From contig NZ_NHOU01000001.1 in assembly GCF_002179555.1 (NCBI RefSeq), positions 310,001-374,000 of the forward strand: DNA of 64,000 nt, in the 5' to 3' direction. How positions within the stretch are numbered: position 1 is the stretch's first letter; every line of letters starts with the position of its first letter. Shown piece by piece: positions 63,370 through 64,000 of the stretch. Source of the DNA: Salinicola salarius. Lineage in GTDB: Bacteria > Pseudomonadota > Gammaproteobacteria > Pseudomonadales > Halomonadaceae. Both the position numbers and the translations under genes were made by a program. The notes under the pieces were generated by a model. The model ran no database searches and had not been told where the DNA came from. It saw nothing but the letters and a program-made list of their open reading frames with translations.

Positions 63370-64000
63370 ATGGCACAGGACCGCAAGCTATGGACGACGC
63401 TGCCTGGTCTAGCGCTGCCTGGTCTAGCGCTGGCAGCGCAGCTGTTCTCGCCGCTGGCCGCTGCCCAGGCTATGTCAAACCAGGCCATGCCAGGCCAGAC
63501 GACGTCGATGATGGACGAAGTCGACGCCAGCCTGCCGGCACTGAACGGCCAGACGGTCGCGAGCAACGAAGCTGCGCCCGTGGTCGACGAGGACGCCGCT
63601 CTGCCGTCGCTGCCGCGGTTGTTCGCCCTGGCATTGCAGAACGACGCCGATCTCACCAGCCAGCGCTTCGAGGCCGAAGCCGCTGCACAGGACGTGCCCA
63701 TGGCGCAGGCCGCGCTCAAGCCGCAGATTCAGGCCTCCGCCGGCTACGTTTATCAGGAGTCGGACAACTACTACACCGACAACCCGTCCTATAACCCCGA
63801 CAACGAGCTTGGCGGCAACGACGACTACGAAGCGCGCTATCAGGGCACGACCCGCGATCAGACATGGCAGGTACAGCTGTCGCAGTCGCTGTTCAGCCTC
63901 GAACGCTGGCGCAAGGTCGGCAAGGCCGAAGCGCAGAGCGATGCCGCCGAGTTGAAAGTGGCTGTTGGCGAGCGCGATCTGGCGCTACAGGTTGCCGAGG
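63370..64000 (+). CDS. TolC-family outer-membrane protein of the T1SS, 5' part
   Basis: 210 codons are visible before the right edge; the frame stays open. A signal peptide (LPGLALPGLALAAQLFSPLA) is followed by a 45-residue linker, then the TolC opening helix LPSLPRLFALALQNDADLTS and QVQLSQSLFSLERW. It starts two bases after the adaptor stop, completing the three-component system. It is a separate gene from the TolC protein at 42366, so the organism has at least two. Confidence 0.9.
   Translation, partial: MAQDRKLWTTLPGLALPGLALAAQLFSPLAAAQAMSNQAMPGQTTSMMDEVDASLPALNGQTVASNEAAPVVDEDAALPSLPRLFALALQNDADLTSQRFEAEAAAQDVPMAQAALKPQIQASAGYVYQESDNYYTDNPSYNPDNELGGNDDYEARYQGTTRDQTWQVQLSQSLFSLERWRKVGKAEAQSDAAELKVAVGERDLALQVAE
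63400..63429. repeat. 15-bp duplication in the TolC signal-peptide code
   Basis: CTGCCTGGTCTAGCG is present twice in tandem, duplicating five residues (LPGLA) of the hydrophobic core. The frame is kept. Confidence 0.85.

Overview
The window reads as chromosomal DNA of a GC-rich, free-living gammaproteobacterium. The best fit is a halophilic or halotolerant member of the Halomonadaceae (Halomonas, Salinicola and relatives). The reasons are the housekeeping block ftsB-ispD-ispF-truD-surE-pcm-DUF368-nlpD-rpoS, two LpxL-type lipid acyltransferases, a PA3496-type small protein, and overall protein similarity to Pseudomonas/Halomonas families. The genus is inference. I see no tRNA, rRNA, insertion sequence, prophage or CRISPR array.

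Layout. 1-6.6 kb: nitroreductase (cut by the edge), DinB-like protein, LysE-type exporter, adenine deaminase, a class I aminotransferase with an in-frame 15-bp repeat expansion, a glutaredoxin-like protein, PpiC, CsbD and a dicarboxylate/amino-acid symporter. 6.7-14.9 kb: a probable thiamine-precursor salvage locus. A divergent RpiR regulator with two operator-like palindromes faces an operon of two 5-formyl-THF-cycloligase paralogues, a THI5/NMT1-type binding protein, an ATPase and a fused double permease. This operon converges on thiC, which carries a clear TPP riboswitch. 15-21.4 kb: two LysR regulators, an MFS transporter, VOC protein, pirin and an LpxL-like acyltransferase.

21.5-28.6 kb holds the most interesting system: a complete six-gene ebo cluster, split over both strands as eboA-eboB (-), eboF (+), eboD-eboE-eboC (-). 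The family is known from cyanobacteria, eustigmatophyte plastids and scattered bacteria, where it is tied to making or exporting a small molecule that is still undefined outside scytonemin producers. It is flanked by AT-richer gaps and followed by two MFS transporters and a 2-oxoglutarate oxygenase.

32-46 kb: NUDIX hydrolases, a YqfO-like protein, then the isoprenoid/stress block ending in rpoS, an outer-membrane TolC protein, alanine racemase and lpxL. 46-57 kb: ettA, a short LOV blue-light receptor, an MFS transporter, a Rdx/SelW protein, two adjacent perfect 7-bp minisatellites (64 and 12 units), zntB, and tesA divergent from a YbbA/YbbP-like ABC pair with overlapping start codons, then glyA. 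58.2-59.9 kb: two MNT/HEPN toxin-antitoxin modules in opposite gene order, preceded by 16-bp direct repeats. 60.2-64 kb: a type I secretion system (PrtD-type ATPase, HlyD-type adaptor, TolC running off the end).
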